Assembly: GCA_002150815.3 (NCBI GenBank)
Contig: NDFF03000092.1
Span: 417,519 to 481,518, forward strand
Length of the DNA stretch: 64,000 nt
Direction: 5' to 3'
Origin: Grammothele lineata
Lineage: Eukaryota; Basidiomycota; Agaricomycetes; Polyporales; Polyporaceae
The position numbers were made by a program, and so were the translations under genes. The notes beneath the pieces are model-generated. The model searched no databases and was not told the DNA's origin. It saw only the letters and a list, made by a program, of their open reading frames with translations. Every line of letters starts with the position of its first letter. Position 1 is the stretch's first letter. Positions 46,911-58,095 of the stretch are shown here, one piece after another.

Positions 46911-49438
46911 GCTAGCCACCACATCCCACCCAGTCGGCTTGTCGCACCCTACCGCCGCCAATAAGCCTCTCACCAACCCAGCTGCTCATACGTCCATCCC
47001 CACACCTTCCCCTGCTTATTCGCCGCGTTGCAGAGACGTTGGCCCCGGTCGAGTCCGCTGACCCGCTGCACGTCCTCCGGGTCCAGAGTCGGGAGCTAGC
47101 GTAAACGCCCACGTCAATTTCCACGTCGTGAATACAAGGGTATGGTAACGACGTACGGTAATGTTGTCCTTCTGGCGCTGGGGGTCGCTGCTCTTGGGTA
47201 CCACCGCGACACCGCGGGCGACGTGCCACGCGAAGATGATCTGGGCCGGCGAGACGTTGTACTTCTTTGCGAGCTCGCCGATCGTTGGGTCTCCCCGGAC
47301 GGTGGCATACCCTAGTGGATGGCGCGAAGTTGGCATACACCCTCTGAGCCGTGGTTGGACTAAGGGGAGGGCGTACCGGTGGGAGTATACGCTGTCAGAA
47401 CGATGCCCTTCGAGTCGCAGTACTCCTTCAAATCCTGCTGGATGAGGTACGGATGCATTCTAAACGTGCGCAAATCAGCGGGGGTCACGACCAAGTGGCT
47501 AGGTTGGAATTGTGAAGGCTACTCACTCAACTTGGTTCACCGCTGGCACGACCTTTGCAGTCTCAAAGAGCTTCTCCAAGCTAAGTGGAAGAGAGGAGGT
47601 GGTCAAGATCCCTGCTCCGGGCGATCGGCCCGCACGATCACTCACTTTTTGATGGAGAAGTTGCTGACCCCGATTGCTTTCGCCCTTCCGCTCTCGTAGA
47701 ACCTCTCCATGTGCTTCCATGTCTCGTTGAAAAGCGGCGTATCGTAGCAAATGAGGTTTCCCGTCTCATCGTTAACGTCGTTTCCGTTCGCTATGGTGGG
47801 ATGAGAGACAGCACGCGCTTCTTAGCAAAACGACGTACGATCGTAGCGAGCGGTCTGTGGCCAATGAAGGAGGAACTAAGGGTACGAAATGTTAGGCGAG
47901 CTCGCAGGCTGTAAGAAGTATACGCGCGACATACCAAATCAACATAATCAGTATCTAAATTTCTGAGCGACTCTTCGAAGTACTGCTCTGCGAATACCGC
48001 CTGGTGCTGATTGCTGAAAGGAATGAGGACTATGCTATATAATCCGAGTTATCTGATACTCACTGGAGCTTGGTCGTAATCCATATTTGATCCCGAGGGA
48101 TGCCCGACCTCTTGATTGCTTCCGCTGTCGCTTTCTCCGTTCCTACGGAACACTGAACCCCTGCATTTGATGCGGATGTAGCGTAGAACACTCACCATAT
48201 GCCCACGCAGTATCAATCAGGCGATACCCTGACTGGAAACCACACTTTTTTCAGGATACGTAGACATTTGAAGCGTCCTGGAGCACTCACCCGAATAGCA
48301 GGCACCATGAACTTCCACGCGTTCGCTTGGTCCTCCTTCGTGATCCCACCCCATCCGCCTAGCCCTAACAAAAACGCCTGTCAGCGACAGTACGCCAGAT
48401 CACAACATCGCGAGATCGTGCGTACCGACAGCGGGCATCTTGGCACCAGTGTTCAGCGTGAAGAGAGGCACGGTCGACATGATGACAAGGTTTTCAAGGC
48501 TTGCAAGCAGTGGGGGCCGTAGACGGTCAACGAACTTACGAGTGTTCCGGTGCCAGTCTTAAATAGACATGATGACGAGACTCGATGTCTTACCAAGCGC
48601 CCCTTCGACGTTGGGACATGACATGGAAGCGGGGAGCCGCGGAACTGGTACTCAGTACCGCATGACTCCTAGAGGGGTGACGTGTGGTGATTATTGATAA
48701 CGAAGACGGGCCGTGGGGTCGAGGTAATGCCGTGGATCCGTCGAAGGCAAGTCGCAGTACTTTCTGAGGGCCCTTCTCATATGTACACGAACGTTAAGGG
48801 AATTCGTCTTCTTTCGCAACGGCTAGCGCTACGATCCATGTTGACAAGACTCGAGTGGCTCACGTGGATCGACTGGAGGACACTGCATCTGTGCCGCCGC
48901 CGTCGCACAGACCTTGATCGACGATCGGCAAGATACTTGACACAGAAGCAAACAGGGAGAAACATGGGTCTTGTGTGTGCAAGTAGGAACGTAAGAACGT
49001 ACCTATAGCCGATCCAAGTTCGCCTGTGAGCCACTCGACGAGCACACAGCTGCGTCTCAGCCGTTGATACGCTCTGCGATCTCCCGACTCTCCTGACGTG
49101 ACGACCTCTCCAGAAGCTATCGTACGCGAATCCACAGTTTGACTCGCCTGTAATAGTCGGAAGAGGATCTTGGGAGGAAGTATGGCGACTCTAGAACATG
49201 AGCACTACGGGACCCTCAGCGTCAGCTCGGACGGCCCATCGTCAGAAAGAGATAAACGTACATTGCACCCTATCGGATGTGTGAGATAAAGAAACGCATC
49301 GCCGGGGCAAATGGGAGCATGAGATGGGGTAACGGAATGGGTATGAACGGCATGATAAGTGGGATGGGGAAGGACAGGTGTTGTCGCTGGCTAGCCGCCG
49401 CGAGGTGACGCCTCCTGCTGATTCCGATTAGACGCTCA
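46911..49438. repeat. 2.5 kb direct duplication, copy 2
   Basis: Partner of 41715-44241; contains aldo-keto reductase 2, its promoter and a conserved non-coding flank. Confidence 0.85.
46970..48480 (-). CDS. Aldo-keto reductase 2
   Basis: Eleven exons (minus): 48426-48480, 48291-48364, 48196-48232, 48064-48142, 47935-48013, 47839-47875, 47646-47790, 47527-47580, 47377-47459, 47157-47311, 46970-47095; 307 aa. Paralogue of AKR1 with the same gene structure. Tetrad: D50, Y55 (LIDTAWAYG), K80 (ITTKL), H112 (LLHWP). It starts [20 protein letters not shown] and ends GWTYEQLGW. The cofactor-site region shows [10 protein letters not shown] where AKR1 has [10 protein letters not shown]; this Lys/Arg segment normally contacts the NADPH 2'-phosphate, so the loss of Lys in AKR1 may change cofactor use. 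All splice sites are canonical. Confidence 0.9.
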
Positions 49439-49984
49439 ATTATCCTGTAGTACTCGAAGCACTTCCACCGCTGCTTCGGAGGACTTAGTTCCACAAAACC
49501 CACCACATGGCCATCGCAGGTCTTTCCAGCCCCACGAGATTGGGAATCTAGCAGCCTCACGCGCGAAGTGGCAGACGATACAACAAGTGGATAAACGCGA
49601 CAACAAACGACAACACAACATGCTAGTCCAACGACAGGAGGGGAGAAAACTACACTACAACACGCGCGGCGTGGCCGGGACAAAACGAAAGACTACGGAT
49701 ACATGACTGGACATGCGCATGCGCACACCATGGCGCGGAGAGCAGGACTTGAATGAGCAGGGGGTGAGCTAAGGTAGGGATTGGGTAGGAGAGTGCAGTA
49801 AAGTAGTAGTGTCCTGGGTGATCAAGGATACAAATAACGTAGGTCGCTGACTGCCTCCAGGGCTCGCGGGGTGGTGGAAGCCAGCGGTGGAAGAGAGCAG
49901 CTCTTCGAATAAATAAAGGACCCGTTCACGAGGCAGCTTGACCCGGGCGCTTGAGCCCAGACCTCGGCGAGTCCGCATCCACGT
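48481..49984. other. AKR2 promoter, conserved duplicate flank, then empty DNA
   Basis: A TATA-like element lies at 48558-48567. 48570-49438 is homologous to 43370-44241 without a conserved frame. 49439-49984 holds nothing recognised. Confidence 0.5.
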
Positions 49985-51336
49985 TCAGGGCCTGGGTTGC
50001 ATCAGGCCGAACTCGGCCCTGAAGATATTCCATTGGCCGTCAGAGGATACGCTGAAGAGGACAAGGTCCTCCATGCGTATTTCGCTCGACGGTGGCGAGT
50101 CCGACCGCTGATGAAAATAGTCTCTGGCCATCGCCATGCTCTGAGCCTGGCGCGGCTGGCGGTTGGAAGCCTGCCCGAGCGCGCGCGTCAGTTCTGCGGT
50201 GCGACGCGCCCACGTGATGGCGTACTTACCAGGAACGCCAGGAGGGCTTCGCGGACTTTCGCCGCCAATTGGATCTTTGTAATGGACCCATTGTACGAGT
50301 CAATCACCGTCTTGTATGGCTTGTACCCATACCACTACAGGCGTGAAAGTGGTCAGTTTCGCGTTCGAGCGCGCGACGGCTGAGCGCGAATGCGTGGACT
50401 TACAGCGATCATCAAAATAAGACTCGGTCCAATGTCGACGGAGAACGCGCGGCCATCGGGTTTCGCGAGGTGTGTGACATCTGCACGTTCGACCTCGTCC
50501 ATAGTATACCCGCACAGTCCTGAACGGCGCTCAAAGTTGACCGCCAACCCGGGCAACGGTGAAGCGCTGCGTGGAACGAGGGACGGGGACAGGGGCGCAG
50601 GTCGAACCGGCGTGGCATCTTGAATACGCTGGGCATTGTGGTCATGGTATTGGACACAAGCTCCTCCGAGCGAAGTGAAACTCGAGACCTCGGCGGGCCG
50701 CAATCCGACATGAACATGCGAATGGGGGTCGTAGGTAGGGTACAGTTGACCATACATCTTCTTGTGCGGGGACGGGTGGAGAAGGAATGGGATGCGTTGG
50801 GCGTCCTGGTAGGCCAGCAAGCAGAAGCGCGAGAGCGAGTCGAGCGATAGGTAACTTCAGCGGATAGAACCACCAGTGTGTGAGCGGGTACGCGGCGGTC
50901 GTAAACGAGTGAGAGGGGGAATGGGGAAACCCCCCGCGCGCCCATTCCTTAAAACATACCTGCGAACTCGCTTTGCCCGAGAAACCACAGTAGCAAAAGG
51001 ATCTTGAGCCGCATAGACACATACGCCAGCCGTCAAAGCCCCCGCACAGGCCCAAGCGAACTCGCGCTTTGGCGGGCCTCGAGCGGGAGGGCACAATGGC
51101 CCGCCTCTAAGCGCGCGCGCGTCTGGAGAGACCACTCGCGCGCGCCCCGCTCCCGAAGCCCGCCGCCCCGCCTCCCTCGAGCCAAAGGCCAGAGAAAGGC
51201 ACGACGCGACGCGATTGTCGCGCCCGCCCGCCCGCCGTGCGCGGCGCGGGCGCGAGCAGCAAAGGACCGGACGCGAGTCTGCTCGCCGGCGGACGCGCGC
51301 GGCGGAAAGGCTAAAGGTCTTTGCTCGTGTGTCCAT
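49985..51336 (-). CDS. Uncharacterised protein, N-terminus uncertain
   Basis: Exons (minus) 50960-51336 (uncertain), 50404-50854, 50230-50334, 49985-50170. The three downstream exons join in phase 0. They encode, in order, MYGQLYPTYDPHSHVHVGLR, VERADVTHLAKPDGRAFSVD, SLILMIAWYGYKPYKTVIDS, YNGSITKIQLAAKVREALLA, MARDYFHQRSDSPPSSEIRM and DGQWNIFRAEFGLMQPRP. I do not recognise the family. The exon at 50960 fits in phase only in the frame KREFAWACAGALTAGVCVYA (one possible membrane segment), whose nearest ATG is 51336 after a very Arg-rich, GC-rich stretch. A signal-peptide-like frame (MRLKILLLLWFLGQSEFA from 51014) has the wrong phase. The start could also lie inside 50404-50854. Confidence 0.5.
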
Positions 51337-52061
51337 GCCAAGTTGCACTGCATGACGTGTTGCTAGGAGTCTCAAAGCGTCCCGCAGAGCCAGAGACGCT
51401 CGATGGCTGCCATGAGGCTGTTCCTTGAAGGGGCTGCACAAAGGAGCCTCGTGGAAGCCGGGAGGATGCCGTAGCAAAGATCGTATTCCCAGTGAAACCC
51501 AGAGAGGCGTTTAGAGTTCGGAAGCTACATGCCAAACCGCGTCAGCATGGCAACGGCTTAGAGGAAAAAGTTTGTGGTCCTTAGAGAGGGCTTGACGCGA
51601 GGGAACAAGGAGAGAGCTGGCGACGCAGATTAGGCGCCCAACACGCGATGGTTCAAACGCATCTGCACGTGACTAGCTCTCGGGCGAGACGCGTTCTTGT
51701 GCTTGGACCGTGGACCTCTGAGGGCGCATATGGTCTCAGGCGACGAACGTCGATCGCAGCAGGCGAGACAATTGGAAGACGCGGTGGCGGTGAAAGAGGC
51801 GCATATGTATTGAATTACGCGAGTGTGCTACGAGCGCGAATGCTACATGATGAACGAGACGAATCAAGCAGTCGGAAGGAGGCGTATGAGAATGCGAGGG
51901 AGGCGAGAAGAAATAAGATATGTTCTAGTAATGCAAGAAGGAGACGTCTACTCGTGCGGTGCAGTCTAGATCAATGTGCGATGCGGTCTAGGTGTTCACG
52001 AAAGCAGATGACTGTCTATAACCAATCTAATCCAAGAAGCCAGGAAAGAAGCCGGGAGAGA
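51337..52061. other. Intergenic, nothing recognised
   Basis: GC-rich proximal part, no supported gene. Confidence 0.45.
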
Positions 52062-54122
52062 TTACGCCGCAGCGCGCTTCGAACGCGCGCGGATGGATTT
52101 ACCGTAACGGTAGAAGAGGAAGGGGATCGGGATCTACGAACGCAATCTAGTTAGCTTCCGTTGGCGCAGTGAGAAGCTGTAGTGAGTGGCTCACCATAGC
52201 GAGAGAGATGAAGGCCCAGGTCGACGCCGCCCAGCCGTTGCCGAGGTTGTGGTACATGGCGGTGATGAACAACGGCATCGCCGCGCCCGAGCCGGATCGG
52301 ATGACAGTCTTCGCTGCGAGCGCAGACGCGACGTATCCGGGGAACGCGTCGATGAGGTACGCGTTCGCAGAGAAGTAGATGATGACCACTGCAAAACGCC
52401 ACGTTAGCGCCTACACGAAGCAGCACTCAAACCATAGACACTCACTGCCGAAGCCGAAGGGGATACCCGCGGAGACAGGCCCAACCCAGTTGCCGCCGCC
52501 GGGGGCGACGTACGGCGGGCTCGTCCACCCAAAGATGAACAGCGAGATGGGCACGAACCAGCACCCGATCATCATGCCTGGCAGACGGTCTTCAGGGTCC
52601 GCGTGTCCACCCTTAGCCTCCGCGCGCTTGAGGTAGTCGCGCTCGATGCGGGGCGTGACGATGAGCGCGAGGCTGAGACCGATGAGGACAGAGCAGAACG
52701 TGAGGCCGACGAGGCCGTCGTTCCAGCGGTAGTCCTCAGCGAAGACGACGGGGAAGGAGAAGAAGAAGGCGTAGAGGAGGCCGTAGATGAGGGCGATGTA
52801 GAGGCTCATGAGGAGCAGGATGGGCTCGGTGACGATCATTTCTGCAGGAGGAAGTGGTTAGTACACGATCGGACGCGCACACAATGATGAACTTACGGAA
52901 GGGGCGGAGGAGGGTCTCTGTGAGGATCTGACTGAGCGAGGCCCTGAAGAGTTCCTGCTCGGTCGTGATCGTGACGTCGCCCGTCTTCTCCCGCAGGCGG
53001 TGCGCACGCTTCTTCAGGAGGGCGGGCGCGTACGTCTCAGGTATGGTCAAGGTGAAGATCAGGACGACCCCAGCGAAGATCATGTTGACCCAGATAATCC
53101 ATCGCCAGCCGATCGTCTCGCCGATGAAACCACCAACGATGGGGCCAAGGACGGGACCACCGTACGGAGCTGCAGCAAAGAGGGCGATTGCGAGACCGCG
53201 CTCGTTGTTGTCCCACACGTCGGAGATGGTACCGCCGGCGAGGGGGAGGGGTGCGGAGGCGAAGAAGCCACAGAAGAATCGACAAATAAGGAGCGTCTGA
53301 ATGTTGGTAGCAACGGCGCAGGGAATGTTGAAGATGACGTAGAAGAGACTGGGGATGATCCAGATGGGTTTGCGGCCGTACAGCTCGCTCTATAGACGGT
53401 GTTAGAACGGCAAACTCGCGTCTCGACAAAGGGAGAGAACGTACCAATGGTGACCATGCTAGAGGACCGATACCGAAGCCGACGACCATGAGAGACACGG
53501 TGAGTGCTGTAACGACTTCTCCGACACCAAACTCTTCCTCGATGTCGCCGAAATCGCCAGTGATAACCGCACTCGCGAACGCGACCTGGACGACGGCGAT
53601 GGCGCAGACCGCAGTGATATCTAGAAACAAAGGCGGTTTAGTACACGAACCGCTCGAGACGAAGGACGACGTACACCACCGGAAGAGCGAGGACCAGTTA
53701 CGCGGATCCTCGGGATCATCCTCCTTCCAAGTAACCAGCTTCATCTGCTTCAACGCCGCCGCCTTCTCCGGATCGGCAAGCGCCTGTGGCTGGCGGTAGA
53801 CTCGTGACGGTACAGGGCGAAGAGCAAGATCCGCCTGCATGTAACCGGTCTCGGAGACCGCACGGTACTCGTTGGTGAGACCGCCATGAGCGACATCGGT
53901 GGTGGTGAATGGGAAGGAAAGATCGGGCCGGGCGTCGTTGTGCGACTCATGCGAGCGAGTGCGGGTGAGGGTGAGATTGTTGTGCTCGCGGTCGCGGTTG
54001 AGGCCTTCGGGGAAGGTGATGTGCGGCTCGTGCTTCGGTTTCGGGTGAGATGAGGAGTGGTGGGCGTCCTCGGGGATCGCGATCGTCGAGGTCTCGCTTT
54101 GTGGCATGGAGGGGGACGCCAT
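52062..54122 (-). CDS. MFS drug/polyamine-type transporter (DHA1)
   Basis: Six exons (minus): 53675-54122, 53445-53620, 52897-53389, 52446-52841, 52195-52388, 52062-52133; 592 aa. Proton-driven 12-span exporter of the Tpo1/Flr1 type by sequence; substrate unknown. A ~145-residue polar cytosolic N-terminus ends in the hallmark DPEDPRNWSSLFRW. The loop 2-3 signature is SELYGRKPIWI; GPIVGGFIGETIGWRWIIWV marks helix 5, FRASLSQILTETLLRPF is the central loop and IPIPFLFYRYGKSIRARSKR the tail. The last 72-nt exon follows a 61-nt intron; reading through instead ends in VSHSLQLLTAPTEAN and loses the conserved tail. The start at 54122 is preferred over an in-frame ATG 72 nt upstream, because the TATA box lies about 120 nt before it. 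Confidence 0.9.
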
Positions 54123-54238
54123 AGCGCGCGTGGTCGGACGGGTCGTAACGAAGAAAGAAAACAGAGAGGAAAGGAGGCCGAAGCCGGAAAGCACGAAAGC
54201 AGGACGGAGGCTATGGCTCCAACCGTAAGCATTCTGTC

Positions 54239-54246
54239 TTATATAC
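54239..54246 (-). promoter_or_regulatory. TATA box of MFS transporter
   Basis: GTATATAA on the minus strand about 120 nt before the start codon. Confidence 0.5.
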
Positions 54247-55236
54247 CTGAAAACTTCCGTCGAGATGGCGGAGATGGACGGCGCCGAAACCCGACGCGGT
54301 GTGGACAGAGCCTTGGCTTATCCCGAACATGCTGGACGACATAAGGATAATGATTGAGCGCACGGCCGGCTTGTTACGAGATCTACTTGGTTGTAGAACA
54401 GGATGTAGAAGATGCCTCGGCCGGGCGGAGGCCTCCGACTTCCGCTTGTTGACCGACAGGGTATCGGGAGCAACACTGGAGCGGTACATTCCGTGAATTT
54501 CCGGGACGACAGAGAGTCGCAATGGACGTACCAACTTCATACTAGTCGCGCAGAACGAACTTAGAGCAACTAGGGAGAGGACAGACACAAAAAATAGGTC
54601 AAGAGAAGCTGTGGACCCACAGCGGACAAACAGCGGAGAAATTGGCTGGGCTTCGCGACACATTCGAGTCTCGAGATGCCCTGGAGCGGGTCGGGAGAAA
54701 GATGCAGAGACGCCCATCGCGGAGGCGGCAGAGGAAAGGAGACGCCGGAAGATCTCGGAACGAGCCACGCGACAGGACGGATTTGGCAAGGAGGGTGCAT
54801 CGGGCCCGAGGTGCTCCGTTCCGTGCCCGTCTTCGGGTTCCTTGATATCCGAACTCGAGTCGACGCCGTCGTCCATCGCTACCCCTTCCAGTTGCCTTCC
54901 ACCGTCCCCGCATGGGTCCCCATCTACCCTCTGCATATCCTCGAATGAGCTTTGTAAAAAATCGTGCACGCAAACACTTCGACCGGAGGGATCCCATGGA
55001 CAGCGGGTGACGCTATGGCAAGATTTTCGTCGCCCACCACGCTCGCTGCTCACCCCGAAGAACTCAGCACTACGTTGTAGTCATGGCTTGAAACGTATAA
55101 TGAGTTGAGGCCCTGGGAGTAGGGATCGCCTTAGGCTCAAAGTCGTCAGTGTGAGTTCCTTGATTCCCCTCGGAGCGTCGGCGTCGGGCGGGCGCGCAGA
55201 CAGCTTCTCGTCCATTCAACATGTCAAATCCAACGC

Positions 55237-55242
55237 TATAAG
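55237..55242 (+). promoter_or_regulatory. TATA box of DUF1963-like gene
   Basis: TATAAG 80 nt before the start codon at 55317. Confidence 0.5.
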
Positions 55243-55316
55243 ATATCGCGAGCCCTCTCTTCCCCTCTCCTCCTGCCCTTTCTCGGAGCCCATCCACAGC
55301 ATCTGCATTCTACACG

Positions 55317-56215
55317 ATGTCCAACGATACCGAGCTCGACCTGAGCACGCCATACTTCCCGGTCTACGCCGAGCAGGACGACCCCGCAGAAATCACTGCC
55401 CCCACGACCGCCGGAATCCTCGGCGGGTCCGCCCCCGCCCTCCTCACGGGCGAGGCCTGGCCGGTCTGCCGCGAGTGCGAAGAGACTCTCATCCCGTACA
55501 TCCAGATCAACCTCGCCTCGCCCCAGACGCCCGCCGCGTTCCGCGAGCGGTTTCCCGGCGCGCTCGCGGAGGGCGTGCTGCAGGTCTGGGTGTGCGCCAC
55601 TGATGAGAACGCAGAGTGCCTCTCGACGAACGTGGTGAGCAATCCGGAGGGCGGCGAATACCTGGTGCGCGTCGTGCAGCCCGACGGCCTCGCGGACGCG
55701 GCGCAAGTGGAAGCGGCGCGCAAGAAGTTCGGCGAGGATAAGTTCTTCGTTCCCCAGCGCGTCATCACTGGTTGGACCGCTGGACGCCCGGAGGTTGAGC
55801 ATATCGAGGTCAACTTCGAGTTGGACGAGGACGTCTACGAGCAGTATGCGCCAGCCGAGGGGCTGAAGCTGCTTGGATGGCCTGTTCGAGGTGCGTCGTT
55901 CAATAACATTCGTCGCATTTCATACTGGGCTAATCATTCTTACAGGCCAATATTGGACCTCCAAGGAGAACTGCGTTGCAGAGGGTAGCGAGAACCACAA
56001 TGCGTTCCGCAACCTCGTCCAGCTAGGCATGTGGGCGTCTTACAACGAGGAGGTGCGTAGCTCGCGACATTCTTCAAGGACCTTGCTGAAGCGGTGGCGG
56101 ACAGACCGACGATCGACCAACCGCGACGCCGATCTACCTCATAGGCAATACGTACGTCGAGCAGTGTGAGGAGCACCCCGAGTCTTTCGCCCTTGCTATC
56201 AGCGGGAACTGGTAA
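55317..56215 (+). CDS. YwqG/DUF1963-like cytoplasmic protein
   Basis: Exons 55317-55890, 55946-56052, 56105-56215; 263 aa. GGSAPALLTGEAWPVCRECE with YIQINLASPQTPAAFRERF, the charged middle EVEHIEVNFELDEDVYEQY, LKLLGWPVRGQYW and the terminal strand YLIGNTYVEQCEEHPESFAL are consistent with the DUF1963 (YwqG-like) fold: a WP-x-C-x-x-C knuckle, an interrupted beta sheet and a Trp near the end. The family has no assigned reaction. No signal peptide or membrane span. The third exon must start at 56105; the later AG at 56144 breaks the frame. Other beta-rich domains with a CxxC knuckle remain possible. Confidence 0.65.
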
Positions 56216-56530
56216 ATGCAGCGCAGCAGATGTGTGTTGAAGTTTCGGCGATGATGTACGTTTTCGTAACCACGCAGGTGGCGTGAGTTAGACACATTTA
56301 TCAATCAGTCTCCTACGACTTCGTAGTCTCAAACATAAGCTTCACCGCCAGTGACGGCACAGGGGTGCTTGAGAGGCCTGCTCATCTCAAGCGCCACTGC
56401 CTCCTCGATCGCGCAGTTCCTGTTAGGCTGTGCAGCTCGCTGCTATTACATACTTGGCCGTCGCTGCGACCCCTTGCCATGCAACTTTTCTCGCACTCCT
56501 TCCACCGTTCAACTCGTACCAGGACCCACC
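56216..56530. other. Intergenic
   Basis: Short spacer with the promoter of the next gene; no clear TATA box. Confidence 0.5.
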
Positions 56531-58095
56531 ATGGACACCATCTCCTTCCCCAACCAGCCTCGACTTCCCCCTGAGCTTTGTCTCTGCGTTATCGACTCCC
56601 TCGGAAGCGAGACCGACGATGATTGGCCAAGAAAAGAGGTCCGGCTTGCCCTCTACCAGTGCACTCTCGTTTGCAAGGCCTGGCGCGCCCGAGCCCAGCG
56701 CTGGCTCTTCCGTACCGTCACCCTCACGTCCCTGGAAACCCTAGACGACTTTTCGACGGCTATAAGCACCACCCCCTCGCTTTCAACTCACATTCGCCAA
56801 TTTCATCTTCCATTCGCAAGTGAGCAGGCCGAGTACTGGCCACGGAACGTCCTAATGAGTCTCCCTCGCTTGGTCCGAGCTCCTCTTCCCGCGCTCCGTG
56901 TTCTGTTCATTAGTCGAATAGAGGATGAAAACACTGAATATCTTAGGAGCAGAAAGCCTCTGATACATTTCCCATTCAACGTGCGCGAGGTCGGCCTTTA
57001 TCAAAAGAGATTCACGTCGATAGTCCAACTACGCGTCTTTTTCCTCCAATTTGCGAACTTCGCCGATTTCGCGAGGTTCTTGGGTTGCTTTGACGCGCTC
57101 GAAGAGCTGGAATTATGTTACATCACTTGGAACGTGCTTGGAGTGATCCCCGGGTGTATGACACATAAAAAGAGGCCATTCCTACCCAAGCTGCAGAAGT
57201 TAGACGTACGTGATTCGGAGCTGCCATTTGAAAGATCTGCTCCCATCCTGAGGACTCACTAACGCACTCAACAGGTGTACGAAATCAGCGCGTATGGGGT
57301 CAGCCGATTGCTTGCTGCGTTGTCTCCAGGTGTACTAGCCCACCTTGCAATCTGGAATCCTGCCAGTGTACCACACGACCATCAGCTCGAACTGGGTTAG
57401 TCGCGAGAAGTTCCGCACACAGCATACTTCCTTTCTCATGCTTGACACAGATTATGATCCCGTCACGCAAAAGAAGGATGTACTCTGCCTCGAATCATTC
57501 ACCTCTCTAGCCAATATTGAGGTTAGGAACAATGGGGAATCAACGGGCCGGGAAGAAGACGACCTACACACACTCCGTGCTGTACTGAAATCGTGGCACC
57601 CCGGGTTAACTTCGCGGCATCTTCATCTACACATCATAGCCATAGCTCCTTCGGCCCAGGGCCTGAGCGCTCGCGAGAATGCAGAATGTCTCTCTCTCGT
57701 GGAGCGAATTGCTCACTGGTTGTTGAGGAGGAGTGTTCAGGTACATGTGTATGCTCCGTCTTAATCTCCATTCAGGTGATACATGTGCTGCTATCACAAT
57801 TAACAGGGCTACCGCATACAACAGTCACGGTCGAGCTAGATCACCTCCCGACGAGCGTAGAAGACCCGAAGAGGTGGCAGCAGCTTGTTGCGGAGGTGCA
57901 AGCACGCTTTCCGACGGCGTCTCAGGAAAAACGATTGACGGTCGAGGCTGGTCAGCATCCTCTCACATCCTTCTTAAAACCGTGCCATGCTTCTGATCGA
58001 GCGGTAAGGAATATGAATGCGCTGACTAAGTTCTTGGGAACACAGGCCCGCAACGTACTATGCTGGATTGGGGACAGCGTCTTCCAAGGACATAG
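56531..58095 (+). CDS. F-box protein, paralogue of 62054 gene
   Basis: Exons 56531-57205, 57275-57395, 57451-57732, 57807-57950, 58046-58095; 423 aa. F-box ~10-65: RLPPELCLCVIDSLGSETDD, LYQCTLVCKAWRARAQRWLF. Family blocks: PFNVREVGLYQKRFTSIVQL, FLGCFDALEELELCYITWNV, LGVIPGCMTHKKRPFLPKLQ, VSRLLAALSPG, REEDDLHTLRAVLKSWHP, then TVTVELDHLPTSVEDPKRWQ. The 3' end was set by analogy to the gene at 62054: a phase-1 donor after EAG and a ~95-nt intron leading to a short terminal exon. A read-through frame to 58375 is possible but less likely. The third intron uses an unusual GTGTTC donor. SCF substrate adaptor by domain; target unknown. Confidence 0.7.

Larger units (their letters stand above)
43273..46969. 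other. Region between the two reductase genes
   Basis: 43273-44241 belongs to the 2.5 kb duplicate. 44242-46910 is unique; apart from the minisatellite at 45369-45440 nothing is recognised. Open frames at 45819-46280 and 46157-46642 have no motif. Confidence 0.5.
54123..55316. other. Divergent promoter region
   Basis: Between the MFS and DUF1963-like start codons. A 280-codon minus-strand frame (54211-55053) overlaps the MFS promoter and has no family motif; not called. Confidence 0.5.

Noticed and set aside
50960..51014. Signal peptide MRLKILLLLWFLGQSEFA
   Set aside because: The only available splice to the next exon is out of phase by one, so it cannot start the 49985 gene as read.
54211..55053. 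280-codon minus-strand open frame
   Set aside because: It overlaps the MFS promoter, has no recognised motif and no start context or splice support; opposite-strand frames are equally long. Probably chance.
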